DNA of 64,000 nucleotides. Origin: Paracentrotus lividus. Lineage: Eukaryota > Echinodermata > Echinoidea > Camarodonta > Echinidae. The position numbers were made by a program, and so were the translations under genes. The notes beneath the pieces were generated by a model, which ran no database searches, was not told the DNA's origin, and was given only the letters and a program-made list of their open reading frames with translations. The stretch is taken from NCBI GenBank assembly GCA_940671915.1, contig CALNVZ010003426.1, positions 11,975,235 to 12,039,234 of the forward strand, written 5' to 3'. This document shows positions 1-10,411 of this stretch, one piece after another (the stretch's first letter is position 1; every line of letters starts with the position of its first letter).

Positions 1-858
1 ACATTAGATGTTACAGAATTAAACACGTTTCAGAGTATTATACAAATCCACTGCAGTCAAGAAATCAAGTATACAAAAATGCACTGCTACGTGTAGGCCT
101 ATTATGCAAAATATGAGAATTACAAGAATGTAAAAAAAAAAATTTAAATTAAAAGACATGATGCTATTCATAAGAAATAAAGAACATGAATGTTCGATTT
201 CAATGTTATGCATATTGGTGTTTCAATCATTGTTACAAGCTTTAATATTTCCAAAATGAATGGAATATGTTATTGTTTTATCTCGTGTTGATTAAATTGC
301 TGAATAGGCATATACCAATAAGGCAACAAAAATATTACAAAAATTTAAGATTTGTTTTAAATTTCAGGTTGCCTATCGGATAATGGACGATTTTGATACG
401 ACGCGGATAATACCGACCAAGAACTAAATGCGAGAGATTGTGGAAAGCATGTTGTATGAGGATGATGTTAATTAATCTTGGTTCTACTACTAGGAACCGA
501 CACAATGATCATGATAATATCAGTTAGCATTTAAGAGGGGAAAAAAAAGTATAATAAGAGAGAGAAGGATAAAGAGAGTTAGATAGATAGATAGATAGAG
601 ATAGATAGAGAGGGAGAGAGAGATAGGGGGTGGGAGGAGAAGCACAAAAGGGGAGTGAGGAGAAGCAGAAAATTGACAATGATGAAGACTGGTCCTATGG
701 AAGAGACTGTTGATTCCCAGAATAATGTTCTCAAAAATAAATGTGCAGTGATCACAATCGATTGTGTACTACCACTTGCCAAGGTGGGGCGGATGATTCG
801 GGGGGGGGGGGGCAACCTGCAACCCCAAATTTTTCACGCACCACGAAATCAATACTGA
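1..858. other. AT-rich left flank, no supported gene
   Basis: Contains GATA/GAGA-type microsatellite at 570-640. A short plus-strand segment after TTTCAG at 367 reads VAYRIMDDFDTTRIIPTKN then stop, and could be a terminal exon of another gene, but nothing else supports it. Positions 1-248 are not part of the inverted repeat. Confidence 0.4.
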
Positions 859-1200
859 AAAGGCCCCCCCCCCCATTGTTACCTGAGAAAGGACCCTGTA
901 ATGCCAAAAGATAACCTTTTAAACCGTCTTAAAATCCCATTGACAATTCTTTATGAACAAAGGAGCACCTGGATACTAAACAAATACCGGTTTTTCTTCA
1001 CAGGGCCCCTTATTTCTTTTTAAACTAAAAAAATTTCTGCGCGGACGCCATGCGACAACCAAAAAAGTCAACCCGCAAATGAAGCAAATGCAGGAAAATA
1101 AGTTAGGGGCTTCAAACACAATATCCCCCTGCTGGAGGCAATATTCTGACAGAAATGTTGGAGGGAAAGTTGACATAATGTTGGGGGGGGGGGGGGCTTA
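859..1200. mobile_element. Possible short element with poly-C/poly-G inverted ends
   Basis: Begins AAAGGCCCCCCCCCC and ends GGGGGGGGCTTA, with ATTGTTA / CATAATGTT next to the homopolymers giving a weak inverted terminus. No coding frame. Low confidence because homopolymer ends pair trivially. Confidence 0.3.
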
Positions 1201-1638
1201 GTGATATCCACTAAAACTCAATTATATCTAAAGTCATGTCATGGCATAAATCAGACTAAACCTGTTTTTCATTTATTTCGTTTTTAACATAGAGGTACTA
1301 TTCCGATCTTTTACCAATCACACTGTTCATTTCAATCCATCTGGCAAGAGAACTACAAGCCTGTAGGCCTACCCATAAACCATATATATTTGACTCGAGA
1401 AAAATGACAAAAATGGGCATAGTGGAGGGGGGAGCCTAAAATCCCAGCAAGGTTTGGGGGTCCCGAAAAGTGAAAACGGGGACGAACACACTCAAGAAAT
1501 TTTAGTAGCCGAGCAAAATGATGTTGCTGGAGCAAAATATAAATATTCCATCTCTAAGAGTTCTTCTAAGTGACTTCATTTTATAAACAAAAACCTCCCC
1601 TTTTGTCAATGCAGTCATTTTGATGAATACACAAGTAG

Positions 1639-3099
1639 TCAAGCAGCCAGCTCGAGATTGGTTAGCTGAACGAGGTACCAATAGTAAAGTATTGGAATAT
1701 ATGGGGAGGAATCCCACATTTACTAAACCCAACGTCTGGCAGTGCATCTCTGCTGCATAAGCCGGGGGCGTCCAAAATGAGTGCCCATTTTACAAAAAAA
1801 TTCTATTTTGAATAAAAATAGCAGAATTCATTTTCTAAACACACTAAATTTGATGTCAAAATAAAGAGTATTAAATTGTCTTGACGCTTGTGCCATTTTG
1901 AAATCAGACTGAAATCGAAAACAGTGAGAGTTTTGATGAAGAAATATTTTTTTCTCATTTTTTTCCGAAAATATTTTTTGTTCCTTTTTTCAATAATTTT
2001 TAAATAAATAGTTGAATGAAACATTAATGTTTGTAACCTTTCTAAAAAACTTCCTACGTGCATGTGAATGATGCTGTAAAAAGAAGGGAGTTATATCTTT
2101 CCGATAAAGAATAATTATGATGAGCTAAAGTCAGGAACGCAATATAGACAAATTTCAACAATTTGCCCCATATCGAAGAAGAATCCCATACCCGTACGTG
2201 TATTATGCTACAGTCACACAGACACTTACGTATAGTTACGTCCCGATGCGTCCAAAAATTATTTTCTTTTCTGCAGATCCCCACTGATGCCTACCCGTCA
2301 TAGCCAGCAGTGGAAATATTGATAATTTCGTTCATCCAGTAAAACAAAGAAATACATAAGAAATGATAGAATAGAAGATGAAATAATATTTGGACGCAAC
2401 CGGACGTATCTATACGTAAGTGTCTGTGTGACTGTAGCATAAGGAAAGGCCGATAACACTTTTGTTTGCCTACTCACAGCCATCACATACAATCAGCTTT
2501 TCTTAATACACGTGCGGGTATTGTGTGGTATACCGTATTGTGGTATTCTCAGTCACGGGGCAAATTGTTGAATTTTGTCTATATTGCGTTCCTGACTTTA
2601 GCTCACCATAATTATTCTTTATCGGAAAGATATAACTCCCTTCTTTTTACAACATCATTCACATGCACGTAGGAAGTTTTTAGAAAGGTTACAAACATTA
2701 ATGTTTCATTCAACTATTTATTAAAAAATTATTGAAAAAAGGAACAAAAAATATTTTCGTAAAAAAGTGAGAAAAAAACATTTCTTCATCATAACTCTCA
2801 CTGTTTTCGATTTCAGTCTGATTTCAAAATGGCACAAGCGTCAAGACAATTTAATACTCTTTATTTTGACATCAAATTTAGTGTGTTTAGAAATTGAATT
2901 CTGCTATTTTTATTCAAAATAGAATTTTTTGTAAAATGGGCATTCATTTTGGACGCCCCCGGCTGTAGGGACCTTATGCAGCAGAGATGCACTGCAAGCA
3001 GACGTTGGGTTTAGTAAATGTGGGATTCCTCCCCATATATTCCAATAATTTACTACTGGTACCTCGTTCAGCTAACCAATCTCGAGCTGGCTGCCTGAC
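1639..3099. mobile_element. Foldback element with two ~580-bp arms and a nested hairpin
   Basis: Left arm 1639-2215 pairs with right arm 2505-3099; both carry CCAGCTCGAGATTGGTTAGC, the AACGTCTG segment and TATCGGAAAGATATAACTCC in opposite orientation. The centre (2208-2442) is a second inverted repeat with ends CTACAGTCACACAGACAC / GTGTCTGTGTGACTGTAG. A dispersed relative of this inner unit lies at about 39262-39390, so the inner unit is a mobile family. No transposase frame. Confidence 0.8.
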
Positions 3100-3299
3100 T
3101 AAAGGGGGTTTCAAATTAATTTCCTGCACGACAATCTCACCATCAAAAACAACTTCGCCCCCGACTTTTTAGGCAATGTCGTGCTTCGTGTGAACAGGAT
3201 TTTGAGTGTGTCGTGCTCGTCGTGTCGCTGTGTCGTGTCGTTTGTCGTTTGTCGGGTTTGGTGTGCAGAGGCCTTTATCCCTTCCGTCTATTTTCCACT

Positions 3300-3445
3300 A
3301 AGGCGCCCTTCTTTTCTTTCTTTTTTTTTTTTGCTCCCCATTCAATATATTGCATCAAACTATTCTTTCTTCACTTGATTCTGTATCAATCAATGGAAAA
3401 TATATTAGTAGTGCATGTTCGATTGATTGATTGATTGATTGATCA
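3300..3445. repeat. T run and GATT/ATTG tetranucleotide repeat
   Basis: A T run at about 3319-3331 and six or so GATT units at 3420-3443, in sequence downstream of the last visible troponin exon. Simple repeats only. Confidence 0.8.
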
Positions 3446-3515
3446 TGTTGATTCACGTCATTTAATTTGTAAGCCTTATTTTGTCAAAATGATTTAAATT
3501 TGAAGTTGAACTTAC

Positions 3516-3728
3516 ATCGTACTTCTGACGTTTCTCCTTCTCCTGTAGATCGAAGAGGGCGCCAAACGCTTTCATGATCCTGGTGTGCAACTCTGTGGCT
3601 AGTGTCTTCATGCCTTCCTCTGAAGACATGCTCTCAGGGTCTAGGGCAGGGACACGTTTAGCAAGGGTCTCCTCTTTCTCCTTCCTCAGTTCGGCTGGGG
3701 TCATCTTGGCAAAGCGGACACGCTCATC
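3516..3728 (-). CDS. TNNT: Troponin T exon 5 (T2-like region)
   Basis: The 213-nt, phase 0 exon has acceptor CACCTCAG and donor GTAAG, and encodes 71 residues (114-184). It holds the most diagnostic part of the gene: KMTPAELRKEKEETLAKR, then PALDPESMSSEEGMKTLA, ending FDLQEKEKRQKYD. The LAxRxxALD and FDLQEKxKxQKY patterns match troponin T at the start of its troponin I-binding coiled coil. The open frame runs past both splice sites into intron, so those residues should not be counted as protein. Confidence 0.88.
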
Positions 3729-5412
3729 CTGAGGTGAAATGGGATGGAGTGGGTAGAGGGTTAAACATTTAAAAGATGGTGGCAAAAGTTGTTTGTGGTC
3801 GAATGTAATTGGTCAATACTTTGAGAAGTTAATGTGCTTTATTCTGATTGGTTAACGCTAGCAACGTTGTTGTTTGTATACTAGTCTGGTTGAATATGAT
3901 TGGTCAATATTTCCGAAGTTGTATTTGGTTGATTCTGAGTCAAGGCAAGCAAGTTGTATTCGATTGGTCAAAGCTTTGAGAAGCCAGTGAAGTGTGCTTT
4001 ATTCTGATAGGCCAATGTTAGCAAAGTTTTATTTGTTATCTGATTGGTCAATCCTTCCTAAGTTATGTTTGCTTTATCCTGACTGGCCGATGTTAAAAAG
4101 AAAATTATTTGGTCAATTCTGAGAAGTCAATACATGCAAGTTGTCTGTGTTCGAATCCGATTGGTCAATACTTGCGAAGTTGGGTTTGCTTTATTCTGAA
4201 TGGCCGATATAAGCAAATTTGTATGTGGTTTATCTGAGTCGTCAATACAAGCAAGTTGTTTGTGGTTGAATCTAATTGGTCATTATTTTGCGAAATTGGG
4301 TGTGCTTTATCCTGATTGGTTAGTGCTAGCAAAGTATTTTTGGTTAATTCTGAGTGGTTTGGTTGAATCTGATTGGTCAATAATTCCGAAGTTGTGTTTG
4401 CTTTATCATGAGTGGCCAGTGTTTACAAAGCAATGTATTTGGTCGATTCTGAGTCAAGGCAAGGAAGTTGTTTGTGGTTGAATCCGATTAGTCATCCCCC
4501 TTCCCGGAGTCGTTTTTGCTTTATTCTGATTGATCAATAACACGAAAGTTGTATTTTGGTTGATTCTGAGTTGTCAATGCAAGCAATTAGTTATTTGTGG
4601 TTCAATCTGATTGGTCAATACTTTGTGAAGTTGAGTGTGCTTTATGCTGATTGCTCAACGCTAGCAAAGTTGTCTTGGGGTAATTTTGAGTAGTTTGGTT
4701 GAATCTGATTGGTCAATATTTCCGAAATTGTGTTTTCTTTGTCCTGATTGGCCAATGTGATAGCAAAGTTGTAGTTTGCTAATATACAGTCAATGCAATA
4801 AAGGAGTTTGATTGGTCAATACTTGCCAAGCTAAGTGTGCTTTATTCTGACTGGTCAATGCTAGCTAAGTTGTATTTGGTTGATTCTGAGTAGTCACTGC
4901 AAGCAAGTTGTTTGTGGATGAATCCGATTGGTCAATACTTGCGAAGTTGTGTTTGCTTTCTTCTGATTGGCCAATGTTAGCAAAAGTGTTTTAAGCCGAA
5001 TCTGATTGGTCAATAATGTAAAACTATATTGTGTTTGGTCTATTTGGTTGATTATGATTGGTCAATATCATAACCCAGTTACATCGGCTGTTATTTGTAA
5101 TTGGTATATGCCATCAAAATTCGGATTATCCATACCTGAATGACTGGTTGGAATTTGTTAGGGTTTTGCATGGCGCGTCGTCTATCCTCTCTCTCCTTCT
5201 TCTTCTTCTCTTGGGCTTCCTTGATGCGTCGATTCTCCTCCTCTTGTCGCTTGAGGCGGGCTTCCTCATTCTTCTTGATTTTGTCAAGCCACATCGCCTG
5301 TTCGGCTCGACGTTCTGCCTGTTTTTTTTTTTTTTTTTTTTTTTTTTTCTTTTTGTTGGGGTGGGCATTGTGAGCGAGATAGAGAGAAAGAGAGATGGAA
5401 AGAGAAAGAGAA

Positions 5413-5459
<47 letters not shown>

Positions 5460-8400
5460 GGGGAGATATAAAAGAAACAAAATATAAATTGATATTATTT
5501 CTGAAGCACACCATACAGATCTACTATTTTAGGTTGTTATTATAACAAAATTATTATCAAGTCGTTAGACTTTCTATTTCTACAAATACATGAGTCTGTG
5601 ACTTTTATTATGGTAATTTGAAGACTCATTTGCAAACGGGGTTAGATCCATTTTCATCACTTTTTGGTCTTATACTGTTGTAGCATTGAGTTTTATTACC
5701 TCTAAGATGATACTTAAGAAAAGTTGAAGCCCCCCCCCCCACTTAGACGGCAGTGGCGGCTCCAGGTTTTCAGGATGGGGGGGGGGGGCGCAAGGCCCGA
5801 TAGGTCGGGGCGCTGCCGAAATTTTCCGATTTTAAGATGTACAGTCAATTATGGTTTTCAAATCAAAGGGGGCGCGTCCCCTGCGCCCCCGCCTAGATCC
5901 GCCACGGTCAACCTATTGCCACATAGAAGAAAATTTAATAATGATCAAAAATGATTTTCGAACCCATTTTGCGACCAAGCTCTTCATTTATTGATTCCTA
6001 TCCGAGGGACATATACTCACCCTTCTCTCCTGTATGACATTGATCTCAGAATCATATTGATTGATGACCTTCTTGAGTTCTTCTCGAGCCGTCTCAACCT
6101 CAGCGATAAACTCCTGCCTCTGTTTCAAAGATAGGAATAAAAACTGAAAAGCGTAAAATGAGATATTCTTTCAAATACTCGTCATCAATATTCTTTTCGG
6201 CTTGGAATTAAACAGTGATGAGGAAGAGCTTTTTTTGGCATCGGATGCCAGAGACCCGTTAATGATTATCAAAAAATATTTGACGATTTTACAATAAGAA
6301 TAAGGGCTAATATAAATGGAATGATCATAACAATCGTTTAAACATGGTAACCGGATAATCAACATTCCATACGTCCTTAAAAAGATACAAAAGTGGAGGT
6401 GGCGTTATGGGCTTGCATCCTTTCAGCTGAAGAAAAACTTAAACTTACCCTGGTTATTTCATAAAGTCTGAAGTATTTGTACGTTTATTTTATTAATTCC
6501 TGAAATATAAGGTTTGAATTAAAATGTAAGCAATTACGTATAAAGCGCACAAGGAGTATAAATTGCATGCACACGAAAATATAGCAAGGAGCCTGTTCAA
6601 ACTAAAGAGATTGAATTATAATTATGTAAATTTTCATGCATTAGTATGTTAAAAAGCAGGACATAATATAGGAATAAGAAAACTATTATATATGTCTTTG
6701 TATTGTCAAAGAAGAATTTTTCTTTTCTTCTTCTTTATCTTCTTCTTCTTCCTCTCTTCTTCTTCTTCTTCTTCTTTTTTTTTTTTTATAATATTTTTCT
6801 TCTTCTTCTCCTACTCCTTTTTTGCCTTCTTCTTCTTCCAGTTATTTCATCGTTCATGATAATATGATCTGCAATGCATGCACAAGCCTGGGTGTTTAGC
6901 AGTATTCATTGCAAACATGAAATTCAAAATGGAAATTCAAAATGGATAAAAGGTATATGGGGGGTCATTGATTCAAGCGACGTCAATATAATGCTTCTGG
7001 GCAAGTCCACGCTATTTTGCAATGTAACAAACGGGACATTCAGAGACAAAAATAGGCTTTTTTGATAAATCTTAAATTGAAATCCCAATCCGTAGGTATA
7101 TTTTTGAAGGTACTAATAAACTTCAACAAAATCATAAACAATGATTAAAATAACTAAATTCATTTTTAATTTATATATGATAATTTATTCGTTCGTAACA
7201 CAAGGGACCAGAAAAAAAATGATGTTTTTAAGATTTGAATTTGTTCACAGCATGATACTAGGAATTTAAAGAGCAGATAAAATCTTGCATAGTCACATCA
7301 ACTTAACCATGTAATAAACTTTGTAAATACATATTTTATTGTCAATATAGCCTCCCGTTTTCTGGCAAGGTAAAGTTTTATAAAATATGACATGTAACAC
7401 ACGGGACACGTAGCCAAACACATGGGACAATTATTCCATAAAATATTTTCCATTAAAAATTTGGTGTAGCCAAGACGTAGCAACATGTTGTGTAAAAAGA
7501 AATCCCGCTGATAAAACAAAAGAACCATAATACAACACATTACTGTAAAAAAAAAAATTTGTTTCATTACTTGAGGTTGGATTGTGAGTAATAAAACTTT
7601 ATTATTTTGCATCAGCTCAGTAACTTTTGTGAGACTACTTCTGAGACATCATACTCAAAGAATAAAAATATGGAAAGTTATGTGCTAGGTTTGTGATATT
7701 TTCACCAGAGGAAGCCAAGATGATATTGAAACAGAAAATATGTACTTTTTGGTTGTATTCCTATAACAAACCTTTAGAAATATTGGTTGAAAATGGCACT
7801 TTTAATGCATTTTATCATTTTTCATGAATATTAATGAGCCTTGTGACGTCATATGACCTTGAAATGCCTTTTTGACCTCATTTGCATTAAGTTTATTTCA
7901 TACACTTTGTGGTGATATGTGATACATTATTATTTATGTACCTTCAAAACCTCACTGACACACTTGACACAAAAATGGTCGAAAAGTTGAAAAATCACCA
8001 CCTCGCGAACAAATAGCGTGGACCTGCCCTTCTCTCTTATACAGTTCATTTCGCTATATTATTAAAAAGGTATACAGGTTGTTTATGTTTGTCTATAATA
8101 TATATATTGATTTTGGTTTGAAATATTAAAACATTATTTCTTTCTTTTCGTTTTAACCATTATTGTCTACAATAATTGTCTTTCATTTTTGTCCTCTGTA
8201 TATCCTACTTGCATTATTTTTGTTAGAAAGCTACAAAGCACACTGATTAACATTTTCTTTGTATTGATAACATAAACAACAAAACGTATCACTGTTATCA
8301 CATTTGTAAGTCGATTTAGTTGTTTATCTATTCTAAAGCCCAAACGACTACAAACATCTTAACGAATTATTTATTATGTAGGATTATATAAGCAGATTGT

Positions 8401-8615
8401 TAAGTTTTGTTAGTTATTTCAACTATTTCTAATAACATCGATATTTATCCACTATAAAACTCCAAACCTTTTCCTCAGCACGTTGCATTTCTTCGTCCGT
8501 CATTCTGTGTTATAATGAATTCAAAACAAAAGGCAAATAAACGAACCAAATGATATGAAAATGAAATATACAGCGTACAAACAAGTGAATAGGAACATGC
8601 AGACAGATATACACT

Positions 8616-8677
<62 letters not shown>

Positions 8678-9457
8678 AGAAAGAAAGAAAGAAAGAAGGA
8701 AAGAAAGAGAGAGAGAAGTATTTAAAGGTGTCTTTCACACTGGCACCATGGAGAATGATCTAATATAAACAACAAAACAACAAAACAAAACAAACAAACT
8801 TCATGGTATTTTTTGTTGTTGATATATTGTATATATTTATAAATATTATATTCATTGGTCCACCCCAGATATCTTGTCCTCTCCCCTGTATATACATTCA
8901 CAAGATCAAGATCATTATTTCACTCATTAATTTTACATTTACGGATATTCCACTGTTACGCCGCATCCATTTAAATCTTTAAAAATACAAACATGAACAA
9001 AAACAGTAGCAAACAATCTGACAAACATTTAATCAAAAATTGAAACATACCAACAAATGCAACAGATATTTCATGAACTTTACAAAACCAAAGAACAAAA
9101 TGAACTTAACAAAACAAAACAAATGCATCACTTAAATATTCATTTTTTGTTGGCTTGTTTAAAAAAATAACTCATAGGATTTCCATGGTAACTTATGATG
9201 GTGGAAATAAAATGAACAAGACATGGCTTAATTTTAAAAGGAAAAGGCTTGAATGACGAGTCCAAATCAAAAGTGGAAATGATAGCCAAAAGAAACAAGA
9301 CGAAGAAAACTGTAAAAAAAAAAAAATAATAATTATTCAGAGTATACAAAGACAAAGAAGGAAGAAAAAAGTCAGACGAAAAAAAGATGATCAAGAAAAA
9401 GAAACTTACGTCGTTTCTGTTTCAGCCATTATTGGAATGTCACTTGTCAAGATAAGT
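3516..9457 (-). CDS. TNNT: Troponin T gene, 5' part (five exons, C-terminus missing)
   Basis: Troponin T anchors the troponin complex to tropomyosin on the thin filament and passes the calcium signal from troponin C and I. Five minus-strand exons (9410-9457, 8468-8504, 6021-6119, 5136-5318, 3516-3728), all with GT/AG borders, join without a frame break into 184 residues. Visible parts are a short acidic N-terminus (start MAETET), a long charged coiled-coil stretch with the family-like ERRAERRAEQ and EEENRR segments (residues 50-90), and the conserved LAKRVPALD plus FDLQEKEKRQKYD helix (residues 136-184), which is the troponin I/C-binding region in known troponin T proteins. About 50-100 C-terminal residues are absent. 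The next exon must begin in phase 0, and no convincing candidate was found in 1-3515, so it probably lies beyond the left edge. Identification is by remembered family motifs, not a search. A degraded mirror copy lies at 14853-21295. Confidence 0.88.
3786..5085. repeat. Intronic satellite with repeated GATTGGTCAAT
   Basis: About 1.3 kb of intron 4 of the troponin T gene is built from degenerate units containing GATTGGTCAAT, TTTGCTTTATTCTGA, AGCAAGTTGT and TTGATTCTGAGT. Units of roughly 55-65 bp seem to group into a higher-order repeat of about 110-130 bp. The core ATTGG (complement CCAAT) occurs more than 20 times. A noisy mirror copy lies at about 19690-21000. Confidence 0.85.
5136..5318 (-). 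CDS. TNNT: Troponin T exon 4 (tropomyosin-binding coiled coil)
   Basis: The 183-nt exon is phase 0 at both ends and encodes 61 residues, nearly all charged (segments such as LKRQEEENRRIKEAQ and EDRRRAMQNPNKF). It corresponds to the Glu/Arg/Lys-rich helix of troponin T that lies on tropomyosin. The donor is GTATGG. The CAG acceptor is preceded on the coding strand by a 27-nt A run, not a pyrimidine tract; a long CT microsatellite lies just upstream of that run (minus strand of 5363-5462). Confidence 0.85.
5322..5462. repeat. T27 run followed by GA microsatellite
   Basis: A 27-base T run (5322-5348) directly abuts the troponin exon 4 acceptor, followed by GA-rich repeat to 5462. Read on the gene's strand this is a CT tract, an A run, then CAG. 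The open frames across it encode poly-Lys or Ser-Leu repeats and are not genes. Confidence 0.95.
5751..5907. mobile_element. Short MITE with CAGTGGCGG end
   Basis: Starts CAGTGGCGGCTCCAGG and ends CCTAGATCCGCCACGG, an imperfect inverted terminus of a kind seen in many animal Tc1/mariner-like MITEs. It has a G12 run inside, lies in intron 3 of troponin T, and has no coding capacity. A related GGCGGATCCAGG fragment occurs at 26825. Confidence 0.55.
6021..6119 (-). CDS. TNNT: Troponin T exon 3
   Basis: The 99-nt exon is in phase 0 at both ends, with acceptor GAAACAG and donor GTGAGT. It encodes 33 residues starting RQEFIAEVETAREELKK and ending VIQERR, predicted coiled coil. The final ERR continues directly into the AERRAEQ of exon 4, rebuilding a family-like motif across the junction, which supports the splice call. 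Confidence 0.85.
6717..6840. repeat. TTC trinucleotide-rich tract
   Basis: Repeated TTCTTCTTC interrupted by a T run; purine/pyrimidine-asymmetric simple repeat within troponin intron 2. Confidence 0.9.
6841..8467. other. Troponin T intron 2, no gene seen
   Basis: AT-rich. The motif GTAAC(A)nCGGGAC recurs near 7024, 7195 and 7393, hinting at an old duplicated repeat. Open frames here have no recognisable content. Confidence 0.4.
8468..8504 (-). CDS. TNNT: Troponin T exon 2 (37-nt mini-exon)
   Basis: The acceptor reads ACACAG and the donor GTTTGG (weak). The exon starts with one base that completes a threonine codon from exon 1, then reads MTDEEMQRAEEK (residues 8-19). Short, acidic, often alternatively spliced N-terminal mini-exons are typical of troponin T genes. 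The weak donor would fit optional inclusion, but this is inference. Confidence 0.78.
8619..8712. repeat. GA/GAAA microsatellite in troponin intron 1
   Basis: About 25 GA units followed by AAAG units, roughly 115 bases upstream of the exon 2 acceptor on the gene's strand. Confidence 0.95.
9410..9457 (-). CDS. TNNT: Troponin T exon 1 (start codon exon)
   Basis: On the minus strand a CT-rich tract and CAACAG acceptor lead into about 28 nt of 5' untranslated sequence. The start codon lies at 9429-9427, followed by 20 coding nt and a GTAAG donor. It encodes MAETET plus two bases of the next codon. Because an acceptor precedes it, at least one further noncoding exon should exist upstream, above 9460. 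I could not place it. Confidence 0.8.
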
Positions 9458-9476
9458 CTGTTGAAGAGAGAGGAAG

Positions 9477-9534
<58 letters not shown>
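9477..9534. repeat. GA microsatellite at the troponin exon 1 acceptor
   Basis: About 20 GA units. On the gene's strand this is a long CT tract ending some 20-30 bases before the CAACAG acceptor, so it may serve as or extend the polypyrimidine tract. Confidence 0.9.
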
Positions 9535-9537
<3 letters not shown>

Positions 9538-9684
9538 TAAGGTAGGTGATAGGCTTGATCATCAAGTAAGGAAAATTAAATTGAAGCAACAATAACGAAA
9601 GATAGAAATATACAGAGGACTGGAATATGCAGAGCACAAGAATGAAGTCATATTGGTGCATGTAAGTACTATGATTCAAAGCAT

Positions 9685-10036
9685 CCCCGGGGGGGGGGTC
9701 ACTCACACATGATGTGCTACGCATGCGTGTCCCAAAAAGCGTCGAAAGGGTGTTTTCAGCCTTTCGGCGGCGTCGACGCTTTCCTTAAAATAGGGGTGTT
9801 TTTTTTATTTTAATCGCCATTTTCATAAAAATCGGGTGTTTTCAGCGGAAATCGTTTTTTTTTTTTTTTTGGGGGGGTCAAAATTCACGTGTTAACGTCA
9901 TTAGGGTAGTTTCCAGTCTGACGTCGAAAAGGGGTGCAAATTTGACATCATGCTATGAGACGTTTAGGGTCCATTTTCAGGGTGCGGGGACACGCATGGG
10001 TAGCACTTTTTTTGTTTGAGTGACCCCCAGGCCCCC
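9685..10036. mobile_element. Interspersed element with CCCGGGGGGGTCACTC end
   Basis: Starts CCCCGGGGGGGGGGTCACTC and ends with GAGTGACCCCC, an inverted terminus. The body contains GCATGCGTGTCCC, GTCGACGCTTTCC and GGGTGTTTTCAGCGG. A clear reverse-orientation relative lies at 25496-25921, and the mirror copy of this one is at about 14160-14600. No protein-coding frame. Confidence 0.75.
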
Positions 10037-10233
10037 AACAGGCATAGAGCTGCAGTTGCTATTAACGATACTGGGTCTATAATAAGCAATTTAAAACAAT
10101 TATTGCATGCAATACATAATCATGATATTATCTGTCAATTGGTGAATACACGATTTGTCATATTCCACTCCGAAATGTAATCAGACACCACAGCATGCCC
10201 AAATAAGGCGTTGACAGCAACCTACAACTACCA

Positions 10234-10411
10234 TAGCCTTTACCCAAGGCACTCGGCGCTTTTATTTCCCAAAATGCGCCAAACAAGTCTGAATAAATAA
10301 GACTATCATGCGAATCGCTAATGATAGTCTTATGTATGATAGTCTCATGTATTCAGACTCACTTGGCGCATTTTGGGAAATAAAAGCGCTGAGTGCCTTG
10401 GCTAAAGGCTA
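10234..10411. mobile_element. Hairpin MITE of 178 bp
   Basis: Two ~60-base arms pair almost perfectly: TAGCCTTTACCCAAGGCACT at the start with its inverse TGCCTTGGCTAAAGGCTA at the end, including CCCAAAATGCGCC / GGCGCATTTTGGG. The loop is about 50 bases with GATAGTCT direct repeats. Confidence 0.8.

Noticed and set aside
655..858. 67-residue plus-strand open frame ending in poly-Gly
   Set aside because: Crosses a G13 run and has no recognised content; its mirror copy is frame-broken.
5058..5480. Overlapping open frames of 80-137 residues on both strands
   Set aside because: They run through the exon, the T27 run and the GA repeat without regard to splice sites; only the minus-strand part 5136-5318 is coding.
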